A DNA stretch of 6,711 bases from Planctomycetaceae bacterium. Its GTDB lineage: Bacteria; Planctomycetota; Planctomycetia; Pirellulales; UBA1268. The stretch covers positions 1 to 6,711 of the forward strand of contig CANGIH010000134.1 of the NCBI GenBank assembly GCA_947453875.1, in the 5' to 3' direction. Below, one piece after another: positions 6,564 to 6,711 of the stretch. The notes below the pieces were generated by a model, which was given only the letters and a program-made list of their open reading frames with translations, did not search any database and was not told the DNA's origin. The stretch's first letter is position 1, and every line of letters begins with the position of its first letter. Position numbers and translations under genes: made by a program.

Positions 6564-6711
6564 ATGAATTTGCCGGTCGTCACCGTCGTCGTACCGTCGT
6601 TCGGCCGGCCGGCTGAATTGCGTTCGTGCCTCGATGCGCTCTCCCGGCAGACGATTACCGAACGGTGGGATGTCGTGGTTGTCGACGACGGCAGCCCGCA
6701 GCCGCTCGGCG
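6564..6711 (+). CDS. Family 2 glycosyltransferase, N-terminal part only (3' end outside window)
   Basis: The first 49 codons of a GT2 (GT-A fold) glycosyltransferase. The opening VVTVVVPSFGRPAELRSCL (5-23) is the usual first strand and loop that contacts the nucleotide, followed by an LDALSRQT helix and WDVVVVDDGSP (35-45), whose DDGS is the conserved nucleotide-binding acidic motif of GT2 enzymes. The DxD and the catalytic base would lie beyond the right edge. ATG at 6564 is chosen because the GT2 fold starts four residues later; the frame is open further upstream but contains no GT2-like sequence, and the ribosome binding site is weak (AGAAG). It is on the same strand as the long glycosyltransferase and probably adds a sugar to, or starts, the same glycan. 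Family assignment is strong; substrate unknown. Confidence 0.87.
   Translation, partial: MNLPVVTVVVPSFGRPAELRSCLDALSRQTITERWDVVVVDDGSPQPLG

Overview
The window is a GC-rich stretch of bacterial DNA (roughly two-thirds G+C by eye) holding part of a surface-polysaccharide biosynthesis and export locus. It carries an ABC-2 type permease and its ATPase of the polysaccharide/polyol-phosphate exporter class (Wzm/Wzt, KpsM/KpsT, TagG/TagH-like), a small SAM-dependent methyltransferase, one very long multidomain glycosyltransferase, and the first 49 codons of a family-2 glycosyltransferase. No rRNA, ribosomal protein or other marker is present, so the host cannot be fixed. GC content, GTG starts and large modular glycosyltransferases would suit Planctomycetota or another high-GC Gram-negative lineage; this is a weak inference.

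Layout. On the minus strand, read from about 2110 down to 1: methyltransferase (2110-1472), a 96-base gap with strong GC-rich inverted repeats, ABC permease (1375-518), then after 4 bases the ABC ATPase (513 to beyond the left edge). Positions 2111-2622 form a divergent, apparently non-coding region with the ribosome binding sites and weak promoter candidates for both directions. On the plus strand: a 1211-residue glycosyltransferase (2623-6258), a 305-base gap with small repeats but no convincing gene, and a GT2 glycosyltransferase starting at 6564 and leaving the window on the right.

How the genes could work together. The plus-strand glycosyltransferases would build a glycan on the cytoplasmic face, the methyltransferase could decorate or cap it, and the permease/ATPase pair would carry the lipid-linked product across the inner membrane. 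This is the logic of ABC-transporter-dependent O-antigen or capsule systems. The glycan, the donor sugars and the methyl acceptor cannot be read from the sequence.

The most interesting object is the 1211-residue protein. It appears to join a GT-A domain with a DADEF metal-binding motif, a GT4 GT-B domain with an EX7E motif, a GT-A-like stretch that lacks a DxD, and a C-terminal GT-B-like domain with an unusual donor-site motif. I see no CRISPR array, tRNA, insertion sequence or defence system.
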